Assembly (NCBI RefSeq): GCF_027857615.1 | Contig: NZ_JAQIFT010000058.1 | Span: 1-64,000, forward strand | DNA: 64,000 nt | Reading direction: 5' to 3' | Source of the DNA: Holtiella tumoricola | Lineage (GTDB): Bacteria; Bacillota; Clostridia; Lachnospirales; Cellulosilyticaceae | Shown: positions 1-8,079 of the stretch, piece after piece | Layout: the number at the start of each line of letters is the position of its first letter | Position numbering within the stretch: the first letter of the stretch is position 1 | The notes under the pieces: model-generated | The model's database searches: none | Seen by the model: only the letters and a program-made list of their open reading frames with translations | What the model was told of the DNA's origin: nothing | Position numbers and translations under genes: made by a program

Positions 1-18
1 GTTGCGACCTCTTTTTTA

Positions 19-783
19 TTACCATCCACCGCTTGAGCCGCCACCATTAGAAGAGCCGCCTCCGAAACCACCATTTCCTCCAAATCCACCAGGACCACCA
101 CCATTTCCACGACCTCTGCCACCACCAGTAATACTAGAAATATAGAAGATTTGTAGTAGGCTAGAGAGAATACGTCCTCTATTTAGAACAATATCTAGAA
201 GAAGTAAGACAATAATGATAGGTGCAATAGAAGTTTGTTTATGAGGTTGTGTATTTGTAGAAGGCGTAACGGCATATTCTTCAAATAAAATAGCATTAAA
301 GCTATCATAAGCTTTTATAAGACCTTCTTCATAGCGGCCCTCTATAAATTCGGGTTTTGCTATATTGGTCATAATACGATTACTAAGTGCATCAGGAATA
401 AGACCTTCTAATCCTCTTCCTACTTCAACGCGCCAACGCTGATCCTTTGTAGCAAGGAGAATAAGCAAACCATTATCTTCCTCGGCATGACCAATACCCC
501 AGCTCCTAAAAAGTTTAATGGCATAGTCTTCAATAGGAATACCTTCAGTTGAAGGAACCACAACAACAATAGCTTGTGCACCTGTTGAGAGCTCTACTTG
601 TGTACCTACTTCTACAAAATAATCTAGACCTTGCTTAGAGATTGCGCCAGCATAATCGTTAATGTATTTGTATGTTGTAGGTGAGGGGAGAGATGGTATA
701 GCAGCTAAAGAAGCAAAGTTCAAAAGTGTAACAGTTATTAGAACTAAAGTTATGAGCTTCCAATGTTTAGATTTATTTAGCAT
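19..783 (-). CDS. TPM-domain (YgcG-like) secreted or membrane-anchored protein
   Basis: This 254-residue protein has an N-terminal hydrophobic signal or anchor (about residues 10-30). It is followed by a TPM domain (about 40-170; INDYAGAIS start, GIGHAEEDNGLLIL core), a second hydrophobic segment (about 188-203) and a glycine/serine-rich tail ending in GGGSSGGW. TPM proteins (YgcG family, PF04536) sit at the cell envelope; their role is poorly defined, with links to photosystem repair in plants and to LemA partners in bacteria. It lies 2 bp after the lemA-like gene and is surely cotranscribed with it. The Gly/Ser tail is typical of bacterial YgcG proteins and is not a sequencing artefact. A second TPM gene lies at 52585-53385. 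Confidence 0.85.
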   Translation of the reverse strand: MLNKSKHWKLITLVLITVTLLNFASLAAIPSLPSPTTYKYINDYAGAISKQGLDYFVEVGTQVELSTGAQAIVVVVPSTEGIPIEDYAIKLFRSWGIGHAEEDNGLLILLATKDQRWRVEVGRGLEGLIPDALSNRIMTNIAKPEFIEGRYEEGLIKAYDSFNAILFEEYAVTPSTNTQPHKQTSIAPIIIVLLLLDIVLNRGRILSSLLQIFYISSITGGGRGRGNGGGPGGFGGNGGFGGGSSNGGGSSGGW

Positions 784-785
784 AA

Positions 786-1355
786 TCAGCCAGAGAAGTC
801 TACAATCGGTGCTTCATTAGCGCCAGCAGTAGCTGTATATAATGGATAATCTGGGAAATTAAATAGGGAAGCTACAATATTAGTAGGAAAACGTCTTTTT
901 TGATTGTTATAGCTTGCTACAGCAGTATTATAGTCTTGTCTTGCAATAGCGATTCTGTTTTCAGTACCTTCTAGCTGAATAGATAAGTCTTGAAAGTTCT
1001 GATTAGACTTTAAGTCAGGATAGCGTTCTACAATGACAAGTAATCTAGATAGAGCATTACTTAATTCACTATCCGCCGCAGCTTGCTCGTTTACATCAGT
1101 CGCACCAGCAAGTTTACTTCTAGAATTGGCAATATCTGTAAAAATTTCTTTTTCTTGAGTTGCATAGCCTTGTACAGTATTTACAAGATTTGGAATAAGA
1201 TCCATACGACGTTGAAGTTGTGTGTCGATATTGGACTTCGTTGTATTGACATTTTGTTCTTGCGTAATCAGATTGTTGTAACTGCCAACAGTAGGAATAG
1301 CAAGGAGTACAATTACAATAATGATACCAATAAGTACTTTCCAGCCTGTTTTCAT
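786..1355 (-). CDS. lemA: LemA family protein
   Basis: This 189-residue protein has one N-terminal membrane segment (about residues 7-25), followed by the LemA signature region with NNLITQEQNVN and then a QLQRRMDLIPNLVNTV helix. The rest is a long helical bundle ending near a FPDYPLY motif. LemA proteins (PF04011) are membrane-anchored helical bundles, with the bulk probably outside the cell; the biochemical role is not established. It is the first gene of a two-gene minus-strand operon with the TPM protein, a common pairing. Its ATG follows an AAAGGAG ribosome site. A TATAAT-like -10 (complement of 1408-1413) could serve it. Confidence 0.9.
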   Translation of the reverse strand: MKTGWKVLIGIIIVIVLLAIPTVGSYNNLITQEQNVNTTKSNIDTQLQRRMDLIPNLVNTVQGYATQEKEIFTDIANSRSKLAGATDVNEQAAADSELSNALSRLLVIVERYPDLKSNQNFQDLSIQLEGTENRIAIARQDYNTAVASYNNQKRRFPTNIVASLFNFPDYPLYTATAGANEAPIVDFSG

Positions 1356-1436
1356 CTTATTAAACTCCTTTCTTAATATAGAAATAGTATGTGTAGAAAT
1401 GAACAGGATTATAGAATGAACAAACCTTAATATTTA

Positions 1437-1445
1437 TGCTATAAT
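1437..1445 (+). promoter_or_regulatory. extended -10 promoter for the LytS-like kinase gene
   Basis: TGCTATAAT lies about 47 bp upstream of the kinase start. No good -35 is visible 17 bp upstream, so this is an extended -10 type promoter. Confidence 0.55.
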
Positions 1446-1491
1446 AAATTTAAAAAGTTAGAAAATAAAATACAATTTTAGGGTGATAATG

Positions 1492-3192
1492 ATGGATCCA
1501 ATATTAAGAAATATTTGTTTAAATATTAGTATGTTGGTTTTTATGGCTTATTTATTTACACGTATTCCTATAATAAAAGATTTTATTTTTAATGATAGTG
1601 ACAGATTATACTCAAAGATTATTTTGGCAGTTATATTTGGAGGAATGGGGATTGTTTCAACCTATACAGGAATCAGCGTACAAGGTGCAATAGCAAATAC
1701 AAGGGTTATTGCTATTGTAACAGCAGGAATTATTGGGGGGCCTGTAGCAGGTGTAGGTGCTGGACTTATAGCAGGTGTACATAGATACCTTATTAATATA
1801 GGTGGATTTACGGCAACAGCATGTGCCATTTCTACTATACTTGAAGGGCTAATAGCAGGATTATTCTCAAATCGTATACAGAAATCAAAACAAAGAGGGA
1901 TGTATATAATAGGTGTTACTATTTTGGCTGAGCTGGTACAGATGAGTGTCATTTTGCTTGTAGCAAGGCCATTTAATCAAGCAGTAGAAGTGGTAAAAGC
2001 AATCTTTATACCTATGGTATTTCTAAATGCAGTAGGTGTAGGAGTCTTTATTAATATTTTAGATTTTATTGTTATGGAGAGAGACTATGAAGCTGCAACA
2101 CGTATTAAGCTGTCTTTAAAAATAGTCGATAGATGTTTACCCTATTTTAAAAATGGATTTTATAATGAACAAAATTTACAGGATATGGCTCAAACTATTT
2201 TAAAGATGTCTGATGTATCAGGAGTAGCCATGACAAATGAACAAGAAATATTAAGTTGTGCAGGATTATTAGAAAAGGCACAGTTTAGTCAATGTACCTA
2301 TTTAAAGGAACTCATTAAGACAACATGTATAACAGGTAAGATACAAGTAGCAGATAAGCATGAGCTAGGGGAAAAAATCTTTAAATCTTTTAAGATGTTT
2401 ACAGTAGTCATTGCACCTATTATAAAACATAATGAATGCTTAGGATGCATGGTTGTTCTCATTAACAAATCTAAGAAGGCCATACAAGCAGAAATAGGCT
2501 TTGTAGATGGTTTAGCCAAATTATTTTCAACCCAATTAGAGTTAGCAGAACTAGATAATCAAATTAAGTTAAGGCAAAGGGCAGAATACCAAGCCTTACA
2601 ATCTCAAATTAATCCTCATTTTCTTTTTAATGCTTTAAATACAATTAGTGCATTGTGTAGGGAGAAACCAGAGCGTGCAAGAGAGTTACTTATTGTGTTA
2701 AGTACTTATTTTAGAAATACTTTAGAGGAAAGCTTAGATTCTATAAGTTTAGCTAAGGAGATAGAGCATGTTAAAGCCTATTTACAGTTAGAAAAAGCCA
2801 GGTTTGAAGAGCGGTTACAAGTAGAAATAGACATGCCAGAAGGGATTTGCTGTACAGTGCCCAACTTTATTTTACAACCTATTGTAGAAAATGCTGTGAA
2901 ACATGGTGCCATGAGTAGAGCAGAGGGCGGTAAAGTAATCGTTGCTGTCACACAACAAGCACAAGAAGTTATCATTACAGTAAGTGATAATGGTAAAGGG
3001 ATAGAAGAAGGTTTACTAGAAGATCTCTACAAAAATAAAATGGCAAAAGGGAAAGTAGGCTTATCTAATGTACATAGAAGGTTAAAAAGTGTTTATGGAG
3101 AGCAGAATGGTTTACAAATTGATTCAAATATAGGTAAAGGTACCATTTGTACCATACATATACCTTTGATGAGAAAGGGGGAAGTAGCATGA
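1492..3192 (+). CDS. LytS/BtsS-type membrane sensor histidine kinase
   Basis: The protein is about 566 residues. The first 200 form several membrane helices of the 5TM-5TMR_LYT type (GIVSTYTGISVQG, GGPVAGVGAGLIAG). A GAF-like region follows (about 215-355), then the His_kinase domain with the phospho-acceptor in NPHFLFNALNTI, and a HATPase with VENAVKHG and SDNGKGIEEG. LytS-family kinases pair with LytTR regulators; relatives BtsS and LytS respond to pyruvate. Three candidate starts lie close together (GTG 1483, ATG 1489, ATG 1492); I chose 1492 because AGGGTGAT then has normal spacing. Its stop overlaps the regulator start (ATGA). With the CstA transporter just downstream, a pyruvate or related carboxylate sensor is the best inference. 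Confidence 0.9.
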   Translation: MDPILRNICLNISMLVFMAYLFTRIPIIKDFIFNDSDRLYSKIILAVIFGGMGIVSTYTGISVQGAIANTRVIAIVTAGIIGGPVAGVGAGLIAGVHRYLINIGGFTATACAISTILEGLIAGLFSNRIQKSKQRGMYIIGVTILAELVQMSVILLVARPFNQAVEVVKAIFIPMVFLNAVGVGVFINILDFIVMERDYEAATRIKLSLKIVDRCLPYFKNGFYNEQNLQDMAQTILKMSDVSGVAMTNEQEILSCAGLLEKAQFSQCTYLKELIKTTCITGKIQVADKHELGEKIFKSFKMFTVVIAPIIKHNECLGCMVVLINKSKKAIQAEIGFVDGLAKLFSTQLELAELDNQIKLRQRAEYQALQSQINPHFLFNALNTISALCREKPERARELLIVLSTYFRNTLEESLDSISLAKEIEHVKAYLQLEKARFEERLQVEIDMPEGICCTVPNFILQPIVENAVKHGAMSRAEGGKVIVAVTQQAQEVIITVSDNGKGIEEGLLEDLYKNKMAKGKVGLSNVHRRLKSVYGEQNGLQIDSNIGKGTICTIHIPLMRKGEVA

Positions 3193-3944
3193 AAATTGCT
3201 ATTGTAGATGATGAGAGACCATCGAGAAGTGAGTTAAGATATCTTATTGAAAAGTATTTGCCTTATGTTGAGATTGAAGAGGCAAATAGTGGACAAGGTC
3301 TTATGAAAAAAGTTTTAGAGATACCTTTTGATGTGATTTTTTTAGATATTAACTTAGGAGATGTACAAGGCATAGAGTTAGCGGCTTTAGTCAAAGGCGT
3401 TCTACCTGAGGTAAGTATTGTTTTTGCTACTGCGTATGATGAATTTGCTGTAAAAGCTTTTGAAATGGAAGCAATAGATTATATTATGAAGCCCTTTGAT
3501 GAAAGGCGAATAGAGCTTACTATGAAGAAGATTATGAGGCAACATAAGAGAAAGCAAGTTTTAAGAGATCAATCTATAGAAGCATTACAGGTAAAAGAAC
3601 AAGCAAGAGAAATTGGAAAGCTGGCTATAGGTACAGATAAAAAGTTAAATTTAGTGGATATTAAAGAGATTGCCTTTATAGAAGTAGATGAACGTGCGTG
3701 CAAAATACATACTTTTAAGGGTACACTGCAAAGTGGCCAACCCTTAAAGTATTTTGAGGAAAAGTTAGGGAAGGAACATTTTCTAAGGATACATAAGAGC
3801 TATATGATTAACTTAAAGTATGTAACAGAAATAGAACCAAGTTTTAATAATATGTACGTTGTTAAGCTTAGAGGATTCGAGAGAGAAGCCCTTCCTGTAA
3901 GTCGTAATCATATTAAGAAATTGAAAGAATACTTTTTAAGTTAA
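3189..3944 (+). CDS. LytTR-family response regulator
   Basis: The protein has 251 residues. A receiver domain occupies about 1-120, with the acidic pair DDE near the N-terminus, the phospho-acceptor Asp in FLDINLGDVQG and a conserved YIMKPFD lysine. A LytTR DNA-binding domain follows (about 150-251; LAIGTDKKL, IHKSYMINLKYV, LPVSRNHIKKLK). The start at ATG 3189 overlaps the kinase stop and is preceded by AAAGGGGGAAG. LytTR domains bind direct repeats about 21 bp apart; three such repeats lie between this gene and cstA, so it probably activates the transporter. It could be called LytR, BtsR or YpdB depending on the naming scheme. Confidence 0.92.
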   Translation: MKIAIVDDERPSRSELRYLIEKYLPYVEIEEANSGQGLMKKVLEIPFDVIFLDINLGDVQGIELAALVKGVLPEVSIVFATAYDEFAVKAFEMEAIDYIMKPFDERRIELTMKKIMRQHKRKQVLRDQSIEALQVKEQAREIGKLAIGTDKKLNLVDIKEIAFIEVDERACKIHTFKGTLQSGQPLKYFEEKLGKEHFLRIHKSYMINLKYVTEIEPSFNNMYVVKLRGFEREALPVSRNHIKKLKEYFLS

Positions 3945-3951
3945 AACTGTG

Positions 3952-4003
3952 CATTTAAAACGTGAAATCAAACCTTTTAAACAAGAGTATATACATTTTA
4001 AAC
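3952..4003 (+). promoter_or_regulatory. three 21-bp-spaced repeats, likely LytTR operator for cstA
   Basis: CATTTAAAAC (3952), CCTTTTAAAC (3973) and CATTTTAAAC (3994) begin exactly 21 bp apart; read on the minus strand they are GTTTnAAAnG. LytTR regulators bind direct repeats at this spacing. Candidate -10 elements follow (TATAAA 4024-4029 or TATAAT 4040-4045) with no good -35, as expected for an activated promoter. The strong ribosome site AAGGAGGG is at 4051-4058. Confidence 0.6.
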
Positions 4004-4064
4004 ATAAAATTCTGACGTTTTGTTATAAATTTGTTAATATATAATAAAACAAGGAGGGATATTT

Positions 4065-5489
4065 ATGATTACATTTTTTGTTGCACTTGCCCTACTTATA
4101 GGAGGGTATTTTGTTTACGGAAAAATAGTTGAAAGGGCATTTAACCCTGATGACAGGCTGACACCAGCAAGCACGATGGAAGATGGTGTAGACTTTGTAC
4201 CGATGAAAACAGGACGTATATTTTTGATACAACTTCTAAACATAGCAGGTCTTGGACCAATCTTTGGTGCACTACTTGGTGCATTGTGGGGACCAGTTGT
4301 ATTCTTATGGATTGTATTTGGAACCATCTTCGCTGGTGGTGTACATGATTATTTATCAGGTATGATTTCTGTACGACATAATGGTGCAAGTATATCTGAA
4401 ATAGTAGGTATGTACTTAGGGAATGGTATGAAAACAGTCATGCGTATTTTTTCTGTGGTTCTTCTCGTATTAGTTGGTACAGTATTTATGACAGGACCAG
4501 CAGGATTGCTAGCAAGACTTACACCCGATACACTTACAACTAATTTCTGGCTTATTGTAGTACTTATATATTATTTCTTAGCAACATTATTACCTATTGA
4601 TAAATTAATCGGAAAGATTTATCCAGTTTTTGGAGTAGCTCTTATTGTTATGGCTCTCGGAATCGGTGGTGGTATTTTAGTACAGGGATATCATATTCCA
4701 GAGTTAACACTTACTAATATGCATCCGGATAATTTACCAATCTGGCCAATGATGTTTATAACCGTTGCTTGTGGGGCCATCTCAGGATTCCATGCAACTC
4801 AATCACCTATGATGGCACGTTGTATTAAAAGTGAGAAAGATGGACGCAAAGTATTTTATGGTGCAATGGTAGCAGAGGGGATTATTGCTCTTATTTGGGC
4901 AGCAGCAGGTGTTGCCTTCTATGAAACAACAGGCGGTTTATCAGCAGCACTAACTGAAATGGGCGGTCAAGCAGGTGTTGTTTATGATATTTCATTTAAA
5001 CTTTTAGGGCCTATGGGTGGCGTACTTGCGATGATTGGTGTTATTGCATGTCCTATTACTTCTGGTGATACCGCATTTAGAAGCGCAAGACTTACCCTTG
5101 CAGACTGGATGGGCAAAAATCAATTACCAATGAAAAATAGATTAATCCTTGCAGTGCCACTTTTAGCAGTAGGTGGACTTCTTTCACAAATAGATTTTAA
5201 TATTATTTGGAGATACTTCTCTTGGTCAAATCAAACATTAGCCATGATCGCACTTTGGGCAGCAGCGGTATATCTTTATAAGAGCAAAGCAAAATATTGG
5301 ATTGCAGCAGCACCAGCAGCCTTTATGTCAGCTGTTTCTTGTACTTATATTTTACAAGCGCCAGAGGGCTTTAAGCTTTCAACAGCTATTTCTTATCCAG
5401 TAGGCGCAATCTTTGCGATAGTATGTTTAGGAATATTCCTTAAAACAACCGTATTACGTAAAAAAGAGGAAAGTAGCCTAGATGCATAG
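4065..5489 (+). CDS. cstA: CstA-family carbon starvation / pyruvate-type transporter
   Basis: This 474-residue polytopic membrane protein has the CstA signature regions: VDFVPMKTGRIFLIQLLNIAG near the start, a GPIFGALLGALWGP loop, GAISGFHATQSPMMARC in the middle and CPITSGDTAFRSARL. It is shorter than the roughly 700-residue E. coli CstA, matching the short clostridial forms. CstA and BtsT proteins take up pyruvate and possibly peptides. The gene follows the LytS/LytTR pair by 120 bp with a repeat array between, so it is the probable regulon target. The substrate is inferred from family and context only. Confidence 0.88.
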   Translation: MITFFVALALLIGGYFVYGKIVERAFNPDDRLTPASTMEDGVDFVPMKTGRIFLIQLLNIAGLGPIFGALLGALWGPVVFLWIVFGTIFAGGVHDYLSGMISVRHNGASISEIVGMYLGNGMKTVMRIFSVVLLVLVGTVFMTGPAGLLARLTPDTLTTNFWLIVVLIYYFLATLLPIDKLIGKIYPVFGVALIVMALGIGGGILVQGYHIPELTLTNMHPDNLPIWPMMFITVACGAISGFHATQSPMMARCIKSEKDGRKVFYGAMVAEGIIALIWAAAGVAFYETTGGLSAALTEMGGQAGVVYDISFKLLGPMGGVLAMIGVIACPITSGDTAFRSARLTLADWMGKNQLPMKNRLILAVPLLAVGGLLSQIDFNIIWRYFSWSNQTLAMIALWAAAVYLYKSKAKYWIAAAPAAFMSAVSCTYILQAPEGFKLSTAISYPVGAIFAIVCLGIFLKTTVLRKKEESSLDA

Positions 5490-5531
5490 ACTTCAGCATC
5501 ACTAAAATAATATCTGAATATACCTTGCGGA

Positions 5532-5559
5532 TTGACTTTAATCGATTATCCTATATAGT
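5532..5559 (+). promoter_or_regulatory. sigma-A-type promoter for the pentapeptide gene
   Basis: TTGACT (5532-5537), a 16-bp spacer and TATAGT (5554-5559) lie about 54 bp before the start codon. Confidence 0.5.
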
Positions 5560-5582
5560 ATAAGAAGATAATAAATAGGAAA

Positions 5583-5601
5583 CTAAAACATTTTGTTTTA
5601 G
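5583..5601 (+). promoter_or_regulatory. 8-bp perfect hairpin next to the ribosome site
   Basis: CTAAAACA and TGTTTTAG pair around a 3-nt loop and end one base before the TGGAGG ribosome site (5603-5608) of the pentapeptide-repeat gene. It lacks a T-run, so it is not a terminator; mRNA stabilisation or translational control is possible. Confidence 0.4.
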
Positions 5602-5612
5602 CTGGAGGATAC

Positions 5613-6245
5613 ATGGCTATTAATTTTAAGAATACACAAAAGCTTAAGAAGAACTTCATGTACAATAACTTAAAGAAAAGTAATTGTTTTGATGTAGACT
5701 TTTCAGGTTCAAATTTTGACTTTACCAGTTTAAGAGGGGCACATTTCAAAGGATGTAACTTCTATAAATGTACCTTTAAATCAGCTGAATTAGTAGGAAC
5801 AAATTGTAAGAAGAGTAAATTCAAACAAGCTAAATTTGAAGATACTATTTTTGAAGGGGTTAACTTAAATGGTGCAGACTTCAGTGGAGCAACATTTAAA
5901 AATACAGTATTTCTAAATACAGATGTAAGTGTAGCAGCTAACTTAAACTTAAATGATGAAGGTATTATAGTTTATGAGAGTATGCCAGAACTTGAAATGA
6001 GTGAAGAACTTAGAGCTGCCATCTTAAGCCTTATGGAAAATGAATATGTGAAAGCTTCACGTGTACTAGATACAAAAGATGGTGACATTAATACACTTAG
6101 TGTAATGCGTTTACTTGCACACTACGAGGAAAAAGCACTTATTCGTGGATTCAAAATTATGCAACCACGTTTAGACAAAGAGTTCTGTACACTAAGTTAT
6201 TTACTTAAAATGTTAGAGACTTATAAAGAAGCCGGATTTCTATAA
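5613..6245 (+). CDS. pentapeptide-repeat protein
   Basis: The protein has 210 residues. About residues 15-110 follow the A(D/N)LXX five-residue periodicity with central Phe or Leu (DFSGSNFDFTSLRGAHFKG, GVNLNGADFSGATFKNTVF), which builds a right-handed quadrilateral beta-helix. The last 90 residues are predicted helical and carry no recognised motif. Some family members mimic DNA and protect gyrase, but most have no known function; nothing here points to a specific target. It has its own promoter and a strong terminator, so it is monocistronic. Confidence 0.85.
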   Translation: MAINFKNTQKLKKNFMYNNLKKSNCFDVDFSGSNFDFTSLRGAHFKGCNFYKCTFKSAELVGTNCKKSKFKQAKFEDTIFEGVNLNGADFSGATFKNTVFLNTDVSVAANLNLNDEGIIVYESMPELEMSEELRAAILSLMENEYVKASRVLDTKDGDINTLSVMRLLAHYEEKALIRGFKIMQPRLDKEFCTLSYLLKMLETYKEAGFL

Positions 6246-6270
6246 AAGACTGCCTATGCAGTCTTTTTTT
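6244..6270 (+). terminator. rho-independent terminator after the pentapeptide gene
   Basis: AAAAGACTGC pairs with GCAGTCTTTT around CTAT and runs into seven T residues; it overlaps the stop codon. Confidence 0.9.
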
Positions 6271-6272
6271 AT

Positions 6273-6344
6273 TTAACAAAGATTTAATATAAATCTAATA
6301 TTTGTCCAATGTGGATTTAACCTCATAATATTATTCTTTTAACT
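6273..6344 (+). promoter_or_regulatory. PhoP-box-like array upstream of alkaline phosphatase
   Basis: TTAACA (6273), TTAATA (6284), CTAATA (6295), TTAACC (6317) and TTAACT (6339) all fall on one 11-bp phase. The Bacillus PhoP box is TT(A/C/T)A(C/T)A repeated with 5-bp gaps (11-bp period). This fits phosphate-starvation control of the phosphatase 34 bp downstream. The -10 is not clear. Confidence 0.6.
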
Positions 6345-6377
6345 GAAGAAAACAGATAATGAAGGGGAAATCAAAAC

Positions 6378-7907
6378 ATGAAATTAAATAAAAAATTCGT
6401 TATAGCATTAGTAGGAATGGCAGTACTTGCATCATCATTTGTAGGGGTAACACAAATGCAAGCAAGTCCAACACCAATCGTAGCAGCTGCTGCAGCAAAT
6501 ACCAAGAAGGTAGAATATAAGAAACCAAAATATATCTTTACATTCATTGGGGATGGTATGTCTTATGTACAGCTTAATGCAGCACAAGTATACAAAGGTG
6601 CGACAGAAAAAGGAGGCATTAACTTAGGTAAACTTGCAGTAAGTAGCTTCCCAGTTGTAGGTTCAGCAACAACGCAAGATTCTACATCTTTCTGTCCAGA
6701 TTCAGCTTCAACAGCTACAGCGATTTCTAGTGGGGTTAAAACACATAGTGGTGTAATTGGTTACAACGCTGACAAAGAAACAAAACCAGAAAGTATTACA
6801 GAAAAACTTAAAGAAGATGGCTATAAAATTGGTATCGTAAGTAGTGTTTCTATTGACCATGCTACACCAGCTGCTTTCTATGCTCATGAAGTATCAAGAA
6901 GTAATATGTACAATATTGCAATCCAACTTGCTGAAAGTGATTTTGATTACTTTGCAGGTGGTTCTTTAGCACAACCAAACGGCAAAAACAAAGATCAACA
7001 AAGTGCATTTGAAATTATAGAAGAAAATGGTTATACAATTGCTGATACAAACGAAGAAATTGCAGCATTAAATAATGATTCTGGTAAAGTCTATGCAATC
7101 AGTCCAAAACTTCAAGATTCAAACGCTATGAGCTATGCGCTTGATAGTGAAAAAGGGGATTTAGAGCTTAAAGATTTCGTTAAAAAAGGTATTGAAGTAT
7201 TAGATAATGAAGATGGATTCTTCATGATGGTTGAAGGTGGAAAAATTGACTGGGCAGGTCATGCAAATGATGCAAGAAGTAACATTGGGGATGTTATTGC
7301 ATTAGATGAAGCCATTCAAGTAGCTATAGACTTTGCAAACAAACATCCAGAAGAAACTTTAATCCTTGTAACAGGTGACCATGAAACAGGTGGTATGAGC
7401 ATCGGATACTCAACAACTGGTTACAATACAACATTTGATATGTTAGAAAATCAAACAATGAGTTATGTAGAGTTTGATAAATTAATTGCTGATTACAAAG
7501 CAACTACAGATGTTGCGTCAGCAAAACTTGAAGATCTTCTTCCAACGATTAAAGAAAACTTTGGGCTTATGACATCAAAAGATAAAGATGCAAGCAAAAA
7601 CCCTGAGTTTGTGCTTACAGATTATGAATACAGCAAGTTAGAAAAAGCATTTGAAGAAACAATGAAAGCATCAGCAGATCGCTCTAAAGACCAAGAAGCA
7701 GGTATTCTCTACGGTGGATATGAACCACTTAGTGTAACACTTACACACCTTCTTAATAATAAAGCAGGTATTGGCTGGACTTCTTACTCACATACAGGTG
7801 TACCAGTACCAGTATACGCAATGGGCCAAGGTCAAGAACTTTTCAGTGGTGCTTATGATAACACAGATATCTTCAATAAACTTGTAACAATCTGTGGTCT
7901 TGAATAA
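6378..7907 (+). CDS. phoA: secreted alkaline phosphatase (PhoA family)
   Basis: The 509-residue precursor has a signal peptide (charged MKLNKK, then hydrophobic to about residue 30, AxA-type sites near 35-40). The mature enzyme shows the alkaline phosphatase core: FIGDGM (metal Asp), the nucleophile Ser in PDSASTATA (about Ser109), DHATPA, MMVEGGKIDWAGHAND, and TGDHETGG with metal His ligands; a last His lies in TSYSHTGVPVPVYA. It hydrolyses phosphomonoesters outside the cell to supply phosphate. The upstream PhoP-box-like array and a single-gene unit fit phosphate-starvation induction. All metal and catalytic positions that I can see are present. Confidence 0.93.
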   Translation: MKLNKKFVIALVGMAVLASSFVGVTQMQASPTPIVAAAAANTKKVEYKKPKYIFTFIGDGMSYVQLNAAQVYKGATEKGGINLGKLAVSSFPVVGSATTQDSTSFCPDSASTATAISSGVKTHSGVIGYNADKETKPESITEKLKEDGYKIGIVSSVSIDHATPAAFYAHEVSRSNMYNIAIQLAESDFDYFAGGSLAQPNGKNKDQQSAFEIIEENGYTIADTNEEIAALNNDSGKVYAISPKLQDSNAMSYALDSEKGDLELKDFVKKGIEVLDNEDGFFMMVEGGKIDWAGHANDARSNIGDVIALDEAIQVAIDFANKHPEETLILVTGDHETGGMSIGYSTTGYNTTFDMLENQTMSYVEFDKLIADYKATTDVASAKLEDLLPTIKENFGLMTSKDKDASKNPEFVLTDYEYSKLEKAFEETMKASADRSKDQEAGILYGGYEPLSVTLTHLLNNKAGIGWTSYSHTGVPVPVYAMGQGQELFSGAYDNTDIFNKLVTICGLE

Positions 7908-7960
7908 GTAATACATAGCAGTAAGTAAGGTTGGGTTATTAAAAAAAGTCTAAATGGAGT

Positions 7961-8003
7961 AAAAGGTGAGGGGACTTAAAAATAAAAGTTATCCTCACCT
8001 TTT
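7961..8003 (+). terminator. probable terminator after alkaline phosphatase
   Basis: AAAAGGTGAGG pairs perfectly with CCTCACCTTTT across a 21-nt loop. The T-run is short, so efficiency is uncertain. Confidence 0.55.
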
Positions 8004-8079
8004 ATAGTTTAAATAGGAATAAGTCTATAGGATGGTTAGACTTGAAATATAGAATCAATGGATAGGAGTAAGGTGATCA

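Noticed and set aside
13..130. Tandem repeat array at the window start
   Set aside because: The GGN-rich run simply encodes the glycine/serine-rich tail of the TPM protein.
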